Made by a program: the position numbers and the translations under genes. The notes beneath the pieces are model-generated. The model had not been told where the DNA came from and searched no databases. It saw only the letters and a list, made by a program, of their open reading frames with translations. Below, one piece after another: positions 34,268-42,308 of a stretch of DNA of 64,000 bases. Source of the DNA: Prauserella muralis (lineage in GTDB: Bacteria; Actinomycetota; Actinomycetes; Mycobacteriales; Pseudonocardiaceae); NCBI RefSeq assembly GCF_003202285.1, contig NZ_MASW01000002.1, positions 1,178,001 to 1,242,000 of the forward strand. Reading direction: 5' to 3'. How positions within the stretch are numbered: the first letter of the stretch is position 1; each line of letters starts with the position of its first letter.

Positions 34268-35422
34268 GTGGACGATCGTGCGTACCGGAAGCTCAAAGAC
34301 GATGTGTTCAGTGTGATCTGGGAGGAACTGGCTCCGCTGGAGCAGGAGATCGAGAACAAGGAGGCCTTGCCGTACGACAAGATCATGCCCGCGCTGCGGC
34401 GGGTCGGTGCTTTCGGATTCCTGGTGCCGGAGCGATTCGGCGGGCACGGCCTCATGATTCGGCAGTACCTGCCGATCATCGCGGAGTTCGCCAAGATCCA
34501 GGGTGGAGTCCGGGTCATCGTGCACGTGCACAACTCGTTCGGTCATGCCATCAGTGAGCTCGCCAACGCCGAGCAGCAAGCCGCGTTGCTCCCCGGCGTA
34601 GCGTCGGGCGAGAAATCCGTGGCCTTCGCGCTCACGGAGCCGGATTACGGTACCGGCGCCGACCTCGGCACGCGTGCCTACCGTGACGGTGCCGACTACG
34701 TCATCAACGGCCACAAGTGGTTGATCACCAACTCCGACCTGGCCTCGCACTTCCTCGTCCTCGCCAAGACCTCGGACACCGAGGTCAGCTCCATCCTGGT
34801 GGAACGCGACCGCCTCGGTCTGACGATCGAGCCGCTCCCGGAGACCATGGGCTGCAAGGGAGGCGAACACGGCAGGCTGACCTTCTCCAATGTGCGCGTG
34901 CCCGTCACCAACCTCGTCGGCAAGGAGGGCGACGGACAGGACAACCTCGAACGGGCACTGGAGATCAGCCGCGTGTTCATCGCGGCAAGCTCGCTCGGCA
35001 CCGGGCAGTACGCCTTCGAACTGTCTCTGCGGCACGCCAGACAGCGCATCACTTTCGGCAAGCCGATCGCGCAGCGGCAGGCGGTGCAGCGCTACCTGGC
35101 CGAGATGGCCATGGATCTGCAGGCCTTGCGGCTCATGCTCGACGACGCGGCGGCGAAATGGGACGCCGGCGAGCGCATCCCGGCCGTGGCCTCGATGGTG
35201 AAACTCTTCGGGTTGGAGGCGGTCGGCCGCATCACCGACCGGGCACTGCTCGTGCACGGCGGTATCGGATACACCCGGGCTCATCCCGTCGAACGACTGT
35301 ACCGCGACGCCCGGTTGAACTGGCTCGAAGAAGGTACCCCGACGATCCAGCACCTGGTGACCGCGCGGGAGTTCCTCGACGGCCACTGGTGGGCCGACGA
35401 CTTCGCCGGTACAAAACGTTGA
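34268..35422 (+). CDS. Acyl-CoA dehydrogenase
   Basis: A protein of 384 residues from a GTG with an AGGAGGTCTC ribosome site. The FAD/substrate motif is SVAFALTEPDYGTGADLGT, then GHKWLITNSD. The C-terminal catalytic region reads LVHGGIGYTRAHPVERLYRD and LEEGTPTIQHL, where Glu in EEGT is in the position of the usual base. It introduces a 2,3 double bond into an acyl-CoA. It is a single-gene transcript opposite the TetR gene and ends before a strong bidirectional hairpin. It differs in type from the ACAD10/11-like enzyme at 46773. Confidence 0.92.
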   Translation: MDDRAYRKLKDDVFSVIWEELAPLEQEIENKEALPYDKIMPALRRVGAFGFLVPERFGGHGLMIRQYLPIIAEFAKIQGGVRVIVHVHNSFGHAISELANAEQQAALLPGVASGEKSVAFALTEPDYGTGADLGTRAYRDGADYVINGHKWLITNSDLASHFLVLAKTSDTEVSSILVERDRLGLTIEPLPETMGCKGGEHGRLTFSNVRVPVTNLVGKEGDGQDNLERALEISRVFIAASSLGTGQYAFELSLRHARQRITFGKPIAQRQAVQRYLAEMAMDLQALRLMLDDAAAKWDAGERIPAVASMVKLFGLEAVGRITDRALLVHGGIGYTRAHPVERLYRDARLNWLEEGTPTIQHLVTAREFLDGHWWADDFAGTKR

Positions 35423-35428
35423 CGCCAT

Positions 35429-35488
35429 GGCTCCCGGTCGCGGGGGTCGCCGCAACGTTGCGATCGGCGGCGGCAACGACCGGGAGCC
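35429..35488. terminator. Bidirectional hairpin between acyl-CoA dehydrogenase and CoA-transferase genes
   Basis: GGCTCCCGGTCG (35429-35440) is the exact complement of CGACCGGGAGCC (35477-35488). The 36-nt interior itself contains the palindrome CGCAACGTTGCG and a GCCGC/GCGGC pairing. It lies between the ends of two convergent genes, as expected for a shared terminator. Confidence 0.78.
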
Positions 35489-35494
35489 GCGCGT

Positions 35495-36670
35495 TCATCG
35501 CGCCGCCGCACCGCCGAGCATCTCGATTTCCTCCTCGGTGAATCCGGCCTCCGCCAGGACCTCCCCGGTGTGCTGCCCAGGCAGCGGAGGGCGGTTCGGG
35601 GCGGTCTCGCCGCTGCGGCTGAATCGTGGAGCGGGGGACGGTTGCACGATCCCGCCCAGTTCGGTGAAGGTACCTCGCTGCCGGTTGTGAGGATGCTGGG
35701 GTGCCTCGGCCATCGGCAGGACCGGCGCGACACAGGTGTCGTCAGCCGCCAGGAGAGCACACCACTCGTCCCTTGTGCGGGTGCGAAACAGCTCTCGAAG
35801 CCGGGCGCGCAACGTCGGCCAGCGTGCCGGGTCCGTGTGGCCCGCCTGAAATTCGGGATCCCCGGCCAGGCCGAGCCCATCGAGCAACCGCCGGTAGAAC
35901 TGGGGCTCGATCGCGCCGACGCTGAGATAGCCGCCGCACGCGCACTCGTAGACGCCGTAGAAGTGGGCCCCGCCGTCGAGTAGATTGCTCCCGCGGTCAT
36001 CCGACCAGATGCCCTGAGCACGCATCGCGTGAATCATGGTCGTGAGCAGCGCCGTGCCATCCACGATGGCCGCATCGACGACCTGGCCACGTCCCGAAAT
36101 GCGAGCCTCCAGCAACGCCGCGACAAGGCCTAATGCGAGCAGCATGCCGCCACCACCGAAATCGCCGAGGAGGTTCAGCGGAGCCACCGGCGGCAGTCCG
36201 GGCGGCCCGATCGCGTCGAGGGCGCCCGTCAGCGCGATGTAGTTGATGTCATGTCCGGCTCGGGCCGCGTTGGGGCCGTCCTGTCCCCACCCTGTCATCC
36301 GGCCGTAGACAAGCCGGGGGTTGCGCCGCGTGCACACTTCGGGGCCGAAGCCCAGCCGCTCTGCCACGCCGGGTCGAAAGCCCTCGATCAGTGCGTCCGC
36401 TCCCGCGACGAGGCGCAGTAGCGCGGCGACCCCGGACGGCGTCTTCAAGTTGAGCGCGATCGAGCGGCGGCTCCTGTTGAGCAGGTCGAGTTCCGGGCTG
36501 AGGGGATTGCCCGCCTGGCGGCCACCGGGCCGGTCCACGCGAACTACGTCCGCACCGAGGTCGGCGAGCAACATGCCACAGAACGGTGCCGGTCCGATGC
36601 CGGCGAGCTCGACGACGCGGATACCACTCAACGGGCCGCGGCGTGCCGCGGCGAGACCGTTTTGCGACAC
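35495..36670 (-). CDS. Class III CoA-transferase/alpha-methylacyl-CoA racemase
   Basis: A protein of 391 residues from a GTG with a GGAGGGAGATC ribosome site. It starts GPLSGIRVVELAGIGPAPFCG and has LADLGADVVRVDRPGG. The racemase-type residues are present: His in RAGHDINYIALTGAL and Asp in NLLGDFGGGGMLLALG, as in mycobacterial Mcr. It therefore more likely epimerises 2-methylacyl-CoA than transfers CoA. This suggests the island handles methyl-branched substrates. It is divergent from the ABC importer operon across operator site 4. Confidence 0.88.
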   Translation of the reverse strand: MSQNGLAAARRGPLSGIRVVELAGIGPAPFCGMLLADLGADVVRVDRPGGRQAGNPLSPELDLLNRSRRSIALNLKTPSGVAALLRLVAGADALIEGFRPGVAERLGFGPEVCTRRNPRLVYGRMTGWGQDGPNAARAGHDINYIALTGALDAIGPPGLPPVAPLNLLGDFGGGGMLLALGLVAALLEARISGRGQVVDAAIVDGTALLTTMIHAMRAQGIWSDDRGSNLLDGGAHFYGVYECACGGYLSVGAIEPQFYRRLLDGLGLAGDPEFQAGHTDPARWPTLRARLRELFRTRTRDEWCALLAADDTCVAPVLPMAEAPQHPHNRQRGTFTELGGIVQPSPAPRFSRSGETAPNRPPLPGQHTGEVLAEAGFTEEEIEMLGGAAAR

Positions 36671-36739
36671 GATCTCCCTCCAATGGTTGACGGGGTCGAA
36701 GCGCGCGAATCGAAGTCTTGACGAACGATGCCAGTAGTG

Positions 36740-36755
36740 TACCGTTCGGTCAGTA
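36740..36755. promoter_or_regulatory. TetR-type operator, site 4 (racemase/ABC operon divergon)
   Basis: TACCGTTCGGTCAGTA fits TACYGA-N4-TCRGTA with one mismatch. It lies 41 nt upstream of the first gene of the nine-gene ABC/catabolic operon and 70 nt upstream of the racemase gene. Confidence 0.65.
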
Positions 36756-36795
36756 CATAAGCCGGATGATACAGGTCGTCGGCCATGGAGTGAGC

Positions 36796-37794
36796 ATGAG
36801 TGCTGTGCTGGCAAGGTTTCGTCCTCGAAGCGGTGTCCAACTGTCTCAAGAGCAGGTCGTCCTGCTCGTGGTCGTGGCACTCTTCATGGTGTTCAGCTTC
36901 GTCCTTGACGGCTTTCTCAGTGTGAACAATTTGTTGAATCTGGCGCGTAGCGTTTCGGCACTTGGCATTCTCAGTGTCGGCATGGCGGTCGTCGTGATCG
37001 CACGAGGCATGGACCTGTCCATCGTCGCCTCGATGGGCGTCGCGACGGCGATCTCCATCCAGCTCATGCAAACCCAGGCCAGCACCCCGGTGGCCCTCCT
37101 TGTCGGCCTTGGTGTCGTACTCCTGATGGGCGTTTTCAACGGATTTCTGATCGCATTCGTCGAGATCCCCGCGCTTTTCGCGACGCTGGCTTCGGGTCTG
37201 CTCGTGTATGGCCTCGCTAGGACGACCGTGCTCGATGGGCTGATCGCCGAGCTCCCGGGCGACCGCACGTTCGTGCGCTGGCTCGGTCAGGGAGCGGTGC
37301 TGGGAATACCGGTGCCAATCCTCGTCTTTCTGGTCGTCGCCGTGCTGGCTCAGTTCATGCTCGGCCGGATGAGAACCGGCCGGTTCATTTATGCCCATGG
37401 CGACAATGCCGGCGCCGCGGCGCTCACCGGCGTATCGGTTCGTCCATACACAACGATCGAGTACATGCTCAGCGCCGCGATCGGTTTCGTGGGTGGCCTC
37501 GTGGTGGCCGGCTCGGTCGGTGGTCTCAACACCCAGGTGATCGACGGATCACTGGTCTATGACGTTCTGCTCGTCGTCGTGGTCGGGGGTATCAGCCTGG
37601 TCGGTGGGCGTGGCAGCGTACTCAGCGTCGTGGTTGGCACCGCGCTGATCGGCGTGATGCTCAACGGCATGACGATCCTCAACATGAACACCCATGAGAA
37701 GGACATCGTCAAAGGTCTGATTCTGCTCAGCGCGCTGGTTCTGGACAACCGGTTGCACCCAAGAGATGAGGAGACCGTCCGCCAGGGCGACTGA
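36796..37794 (+). CDS. ABC transporter permease, ribose (RbsC) type
   Basis: A protein of 332 residues from the ATG at 36796, which has a GGAG site 5 nt upstream; an in-frame start at 36718 would run through the operator. About 8-10 hydrophobic helices are seen. The RbsC/BPD_transp_2 signatures are GMAVVVIARGMDLSIVASMG and, near the end, VVVVGGISLVGGRGSVLSVVVGTALIGV. It is the first gene of the operon and pairs with the fused permease at 39001, giving a hetero-dimeric channel. Confidence 0.92.
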   Translation: MSAVLARFRPRSGVQLSQEQVVLLVVVALFMVFSFVLDGFLSVNNLLNLARSVSALGILSVGMAVVVIARGMDLSIVASMGVATAISIQLMQTQASTPVALLVGLGVVLLMGVFNGFLIAFVEIPALFATLASGLLVYGLARTTVLDGLIAELPGDRTFVRWLGQGAVLGIPVPILVFLVVAVLAQFMLGRMRTGRFIYAHGDNAGAAALTGVSVRPYTTIEYMLSAAIGFVGGLVVAGSVGGLNTQVIDGSLVYDVLLVVVVGGISLVGGRGSVLSVVVGTALIGVMLNGMTILNMNTHEKDIVKGLILLSALVLDNRLHPRDEETVRQGD

Positions 37795-37842
37795 CAACGA
37801 GCACACCGAAGAACCGGAGTAAGGACAAGGAGGTCCTGCATC

Positions 37843-38925
37843 ATGCGAAAGGTCCACTTGGCGAGCCTGCGAGTGGCCGCCATCGCTGCGGCGGCGATGT
37901 TCGCAGTGACGAGTTGTTCGACCGGTGGCGGCTCCAGTTCGGAGGAGGAAGGCGGCGGTGGCGGTGCTCTCCCGCCGAACGCCTCGTCGCAGCAGCTGCG
38001 CGATCATTCGATCTCCAGCACCAAGGGCAAAAAAGCGGCGTTCGTCCCTGTCGGGTTGGGTACTCCACTGACCGAGGAGTGGAACCGGCAGCTCAAGCGT
38101 GGCTTCGAGGCGGCTGGCATGGAATACGTGGTTCGCGACCCGAACTGGGACACGGCCCGGCAGGCGGAGGCGGTACAGAGCCTCATCAACGAGAAGCCCG
38201 ATGTGCTCGTAGTGCACAACTTCGACGTCCAGGTCCTGGCCAAGCTCATTCAGCAGGCCGAGGAGGCCGGGATTTACGTTATCCAGATCAACATGGTCTC
38301 GAACTACAAGTCGGACGCATTCGTCGGTGCTGACACCATCGAGCTGGGCCGTCGGATGGCAACCGACATCGTGAAGGAGTGTGGGGAGGCAACGTCCACC
38401 TCACACAAGGTCCAGATCGTGCAGGGTGACGCGACCTCGGGATTCACGCTTGACGTGATGGCCGGTGCCAAGGAAGTGTTCGACCAGCATCCGGACATCA
38501 AGATCGTGTCGACCCAGGCGGCGAACTGGGACCGCACCAAGGCGCACGACATCACCGCGACCGTCATCCAGCAGCACCCGGATCTGTGCGCGAGCTGGGG
38601 CTTCTGGGACCAGATGCAATACGGAGCGGCCACGGCGATCAAGGAGGCAGGCAAGATCGGTCAGGTCAAGGTGTTCACGTCGGATCACAGCGCGATCACC
38701 TGCCAGGCACTGCGCGACGGTCTGTTCTTCCAGTCCTACGGGTACTCGGTGCCGACGCAGGGCACCGACATCGTTTCCATCGCGAAGTATCTGTTGCAGT
38801 CCGGCAAGGAGCCGGGTTCGGCCCGGATCGCCGACTTCACACCCTTAGTCAAGATCGATCGATCCAATTGGGACCAGCCCAACATGTGCTATGACGGCCG
38901 GACCGACGGCCTGACTGTCAGCTGA
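37843..38925 (+). CDS. ABC transporter substrate-binding lipoprotein (sugar-type, PBP1 fold)
   Basis: A protein of 360 residues with a lipoprotein signal (LRVAAIAAAAMFAVTSC) followed by a Gly/Ser/Glu tether. The periplasmic-binding protein type 1 pattern is clear: AAFVPVGLGTPLTEEWNRQL, VVHNFDVQVLAKLIQQAEEA, KVQIVQGDATSGFTLDVMAG and a WGFWDQMQYGAATAIKEAG helix. It should capture the substrate outside the membrane. An AAGGAGG ribosome site precedes it. A strong hairpin follows its stop, which may raise its level over the downstream permease. Confidence 0.93.
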   Translation: MRKVHLASLRVAAIAAAAMFAVTSCSTGGGSSSEEEGGGGGALPPNASSQQLRDHSISSTKGKKAAFVPVGLGTPLTEEWNRQLKRGFEAAGMEYVVRDPNWDTARQAEAVQSLINEKPDVLVVHNFDVQVLAKLIQQAEEAGIYVIQINMVSNYKSDAFVGADTIELGRRMATDIVKECGEATSTSHKVQIVQGDATSGFTLDVMAGAKEVFDQHPDIKIVSTQAANWDRTKAHDITATVIQQHPDLCASWGFWDQMQYGAATAIKEAGKIGQVKVFTSDHSAITCQALRDGLFFQSYGYSVPTQGTDIVSIAKYLLQSGKEPGSARIADFTPLVKIDRSNWDQPNMCYDGRTDGLTVS

Positions 38926-38935
38926 TCACCCTCCG

Positions 38936-38972
38936 GGTGGCGCCGGACACCTCGGCGGCGTCCGGCGCCACC
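38936..38972 (+). terminator. Hairpin after the binding-protein gene (attenuator or mRNA stabiliser)
   Basis: GGTGGCGCCGGAC (38936-38948) pairs perfectly with GTCCGGCGCCACC (38960-38972) around an 11-nt loop. It lies 10 nt after the binding-protein stop and 28 nt before the fused permease start, inside an operon. Such hairpins usually protect the upstream message or cause partial termination. Confidence 0.75.
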
Positions 38973-39000
38973 GTCCGTACCGCATTCGAGAGAGGGCCCC

Positions 39001-41208
39001 ATGACGGCCAGTGTGACCTCCCGACGCCCCGGACCGCGTCGGCCGCCGGAACGTAACGTGCTGGAGAACGAGACTCTGGGCACCCGGCTGCACTACCTCC
39101 GCCGCAAGATCGCGTTACAGCAGGTGTTCGCCGAGCTTTTCGAGAAGCGTTGGATGGAACCGGCGATCCCGCTGACGCTGCTGGTCGGTGTGGTCGTGTT
39201 CTTCTCGGTGGCCACGCCGGGGTTCGCGACACCCGAGAATCTCCTGTCGTCGGCCGCCGAGCTTGCCGAACTCTCCCTCGTGTGCATCGGTATGGCTGTG
39301 GTGATGATCTCCGGCGGCATTGACCTGTCCGTCGGCTCGATGTTCGGACTGTGCAACATCCTGATGATCCTGCTGATCACGCTCGGTGGCGTGCCGGTTC
39401 CATTGGCGCTCCTGCTCACCCTGTTCGCGGGCGCGATACTCGGTGGCGTGAACGGCGGGATTGTCGCCTATCTCAAGGCCCGGCCGTTTCTCACCACGCT
39501 CGTGACGCTGATCGTCTTCAGAGGCGTCCTGAATCTGCTCGACCTCAACTTCTCCGCACAGACGGCGACCGTGTTCGTGCTCGACCCGATGTGGGAATGG
39601 CTTGGCACAGGCAAGGTGGCCGGCATTCCGTTCAGCTTCGTCACGCTCGTGGTGGTCCTGCTCATCGGGCACGTCCTGCTGAGCCGCTCCCGGATCGGCT
39701 GGCACATCACCGCGGTTGGCGCGAGCCGAAGGGCGGCACGGCACGCCGGCATCAAGGTGGAGCGGGTGCTCCTGCTTTGTTACGTGATCTCCGGCGCACT
39801 CTGCGCCCTGGCAGGAATCTTCTACGCCGCGAGGCTTTCCAGCGCGAGTGCCCGGGTGGGGGAAGGACTGGAGCTGAACGTCCTGACCGCGGTCATCCTC
39901 GGCGGGATCAGCCTGTCGGGTGGCAAGGGCACTGTATGGCGTGCGTTCATCGGCGCGGCGACGATCAGCTTGCTCGGCAAGGGGCTGCTGCTCATGAACG
40001 TCGGCGGCGAGGTGCTCCAGACCGCGCTGGCCGCCGTGCTGATCGTCGCTGTCGGACTCGACATCAAGTGGGGCAAGAACCGCGGTAAGGCCATTCAGAA
40101 GACGTATGTGAACCCCACCCTGCTGCGATACCGTCCCGCCCCCGACGTCCGGCGCGGTTCCGGGAGCGCGTACGAGGTGAACGACCGGCTGCTCGGCGCG
40201 GAGGCGATCGGCGTCGGTGAGGTCGAGGGGCCGGAAGACGTCGTGCTGGACAGCCAGGGGCGACTCTACTGTGGCACACGGCAAGGATGGATCCTGCGCT
40301 TTTCCGGCCGGGACTTCGAGCACAAGGAGATCTTCGCGCGTATCGGCGGGCATCCGCTCGGCCTTGGCTTCGACGCCGAGGAGAATCTGGTCGTCTGCGT
40401 CGGCGGCATGGGACTGTACGCGGTCTCGCCCGATGGCACGCCCCGCAAGCTGTCGGACGAGACCAATCGTGACTGGACCAGGCTGCGGGACGATTCCCGG
40501 CTGCGTCTCGCGGACGATCTGGACATCACGCCGGACGGGAAGATCTACTTCAGCGAAGCGACGACCCGTTTCGGGATGGCCGACTGGATTCTCGATGGCA
40601 TCGAGGGCAGGCCCAACGGGCGGTTGCTCTGTTACGACCCCGCTACCGGAACGACTCGAACGGTGATTCGCGACCTCGTGTTCCCGAACGGCATCTGCAG
40701 CTGCCATGACGGCGAGTCGCTGCTCATCGCGCAGACCTGGCTGTGCCGGATTCTGCGGTACTACCACAGCGGACCGAACAAGGGCAGACTCGAGATCTTC
40801 ATGGACAACTTCCCCGGCTATCTGGACAACATCAACCGGTCGTCGGACGGCGGGTACTGGATCGCCCTCAACGGAATGCGATCGCCCGCCTATGACCTCG
40901 CGATGCGGATGCCCTCGTTCCGGCGCCGAATGATGAAACGCATCCCACGCGACGAGTGGCTGTATCCGAGTATGAACCATGGTTGCGTCGTCAAGGTGTC
41001 CGAGGCCGGAGATGTGCTCGACACCTATTGGGATCCGGGCGGCGAGGCACACGCCACGATCACCTCCATGCGCGAGCACGACGGCTACCTCTATATCGGT
41101 GGGTTGGAGAACAACCGGGTCGGTCGGATCAAGCTGTCCGGATCGGGGGCGGCACAGGTGGACAACCGACGGCCGCAATCGTCCGCCCGTCCGGTCAGCG
41201 TGAACTAG
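39001..41208 (+). CDS. Fusion: RbsC-type ABC permease and strictosidine-synthase-like beta-propeller
   Basis: A single frame of 735 residues. Residues about 1-355 are a sugar-type permease (MAVVMISGGIDLSVGSMFGL; later AVILGGISLSGGKGTVWRAF). A linker follows (KNRGKAIQKTYVNPTLLRYR). Residues about 400-720 are a six-bladed propeller of the strictosidine synthase/SMP-30 group: EGPEDVVLDSQGRLYCG, LADDLDITPDGKIYFSE, LVFPNGICSCHDGESLL, FPGYLDNINRSSDGGYWIAL and HDGYLYIGGLENNRVGRI. The Glu, Asn and Asp at GPED, FPNG and YLDN are candidates for the metal site of SMP-30 lactonases. Topology of RbsC relatives would place the propeller in the cytosol. No frameshift or stop separates the parts. Confidence 0.88.
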   Translation: MTASVTSRRPGPRRPPERNVLENETLGTRLHYLRRKIALQQVFAELFEKRWMEPAIPLTLLVGVVVFFSVATPGFATPENLLSSAAELAELSLVCIGMAVVMISGGIDLSVGSMFGLCNILMILLITLGGVPVPLALLLTLFAGAILGGVNGGIVAYLKARPFLTTLVTLIVFRGVLNLLDLNFSAQTATVFVLDPMWEWLGTGKVAGIPFSFVTLVVVLLIGHVLLSRSRIGWHITAVGASRRAARHAGIKVERVLLLCYVISGALCALAGIFYAARLSSASARVGEGLELNVLTAVILGGISLSGGKGTVWRAFIGAATISLLGKGLLLMNVGGEVLQTALAAVLIVAVGLDIKWGKNRGKAIQKTYVNPTLLRYRPAPDVRRGSGSAYEVNDRLLGAEAIGVGEVEGPEDVVLDSQGRLYCGTRQGWILRFSGRDFEHKEIFARIGGHPLGLGFDAEENLVVCVGGMGLYAVSPDGTPRKLSDETNRDWTRLRDDSRLRLADDLDITPDGKIYFSEATTRFGMADWILDGIEGRPNGRLLCYDPATGTTRTVIRDLVFPNGICSCHDGESLLIAQTWLCRILRYYHSGPNKGRLEIFMDNFPGYLDNINRSSDGGYWIALNGMRSPAYDLAMRMPSFRRRMMKRIPRDEWLYPSMNHGCVVKVSEAGDVLDTYWDPGGEAHATITSMREHDGYLYIGGLENNRVGRIKLSGSGAAQVDNRRPQSSARPVSVN

Positions 41209-41216
41209 GAGGGACG

Positions 41217-42308
41217 ATGTCCGCGGTTGAAGGCATTCGGCTGGTCAGGGAGTTTCTCTTTCCCGGTCGGCACACTGGCACGGCTGTGCCACCGCTTGAT
41301 GGCGGCTTGACACCGAACGACGCCCTTGAGCAGCAACCGGAGCTCGCCGAGGTCGCCGAGCCGGAGGACGTGCTGCCCTCGACCTCTGGTCTCTATGTGA
41401 CCAGCGGCAACAACCTCTTCCTTCTTCAGGGTCGGCAGCGGCGGCTCGTAGCCGAGCTCGGCGGGGACGCTGGGCCACTCGCGGCCGCGCAAGACGGACG
41501 GATTCTGGTCGGCGTCGCCGGTATCGGGATCGTCGCCGTCACCACCGACGGCCAGGTCGAGCCTCTCGTCACGGAAGTGGCGGGAGATCCGCTCCGATGC
41601 CCGACGGCTATGGCCGTGGCCGCCGACGGAACGGTCTATGTCACCGACGGCTCGATCCGCCATCACGGGCAAGACTGGGTCCGCGACCTGATGGAGCGCA
41701 ACCGGCTCGGCCGGCTGGTTCGGCACGACCCGCGCACAGGCGCCACCACCGTGCTCGCCGATGGGCTTGCGTACCCCAGTGGGGTCACGCTGGCCCCGGA
41801 GGCGGACTCGTTGCTGGTGTGCGAAGCGTGGGCCCATCGGCTGAGCAGGTTTGCGCTGTCGGACCCGGCGCGTCCAACCGTGTTGCGGGAGAACTTCCCA
41901 GGTTATCCCGGGCGCATCAGCCCTGCGGCGAACGGTGGTTACTGGCTCGCGGTGTTCGCGCTGAGGACCCAGCTTGTCGAGTTCGTTCTCACCCAGCGGG
42001 ACTACGTCGACGAGATGATGCGCACCATCGAGCCGGACTACTGGATCCGGCCCGCGCTGCGCGGGTTGAACAGCGGCCTCGAACCACTGCAGGGCGGTCA
42101 GATCCGCAAGCTGGGTGTGGTGAAGCCATGGGCACCACCGCGATCGTACGGACTTGTCGTCCGGCTCGACGAGTGCGCTCAACCGGTGTCCAGCCTACAC
42201 AGCCGCGGTGGCGGAGCCAGGCATGGTGTGACGTCCGTGCGTGAGTCAGAGGGCCGCCTGCTGGTGGCGGTTCGTGGGGGAGACCGGGTTCTGGAGGTGC
42301 CGGCGTGA
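41217..42308 (+). CDS. Stand-alone strictosidine-synthase/SMP-30-like propeller, degenerate site
   Basis: A protein of 363 residues from an ATG with an AGGAGGGACG ribosome site, 8 nt after the fusion gene. It is a paralog of the fused propeller (AEPEDVLPSTSGLYVTSG, MAVAADGTVYVTDGS, LRENFPGYPGRISPAANGGY). At the positions where the fusion has FPNG and GYLDN it has YPSG and GYPGR, so two of the three candidate metal ligands are lost. There is no signal peptide. It may be a binding partner or use a different chemistry. The stop overlaps the ATPase start (GTGA). Confidence 0.82.
   Translation: MSAVEGIRLVREFLFPGRHTGTAVPPLDGGLTPNDALEQQPELAEVAEPEDVLPSTSGLYVTSGNNLFLLQGRQRRLVAELGGDAGPLAAAQDGRILVGVAGIGIVAVTTDGQVEPLVTEVAGDPLRCPTAMAVAADGTVYVTDGSIRHHGQDWVRDLMERNRLGRLVRHDPRTGATTVLADGLAYPSGVTLAPEADSLLVCEAWAHRLSRFALSDPARPTVLRENFPGYPGRISPAANGGYWLAVFALRTQLVEFVLTQRDYVDEMMRTIEPDYWIRPALRGLNSGLEPLQGGQIRKLGVVKPWAPPRSYGLVVRLDECAQPVSSLHSRGGGARHGVTSVRESEGRLLVAVRGGDRVLEVPA

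Noticed and set aside
39115-41178. 687-codon minus-strand open frame under the permease-propeller fusion
   Set aside because: Shadow of a long high-GC gene; rich in His, Arg and Glu and without any recognisable domain or ribosome site.
39001-41208. Two separate genes joined by a sequencing error
   Set aside because: The frame continues through the linker without a ribosome site or suitable start codon near 40200, and the codon pattern stays even; a true fusion is simpler.
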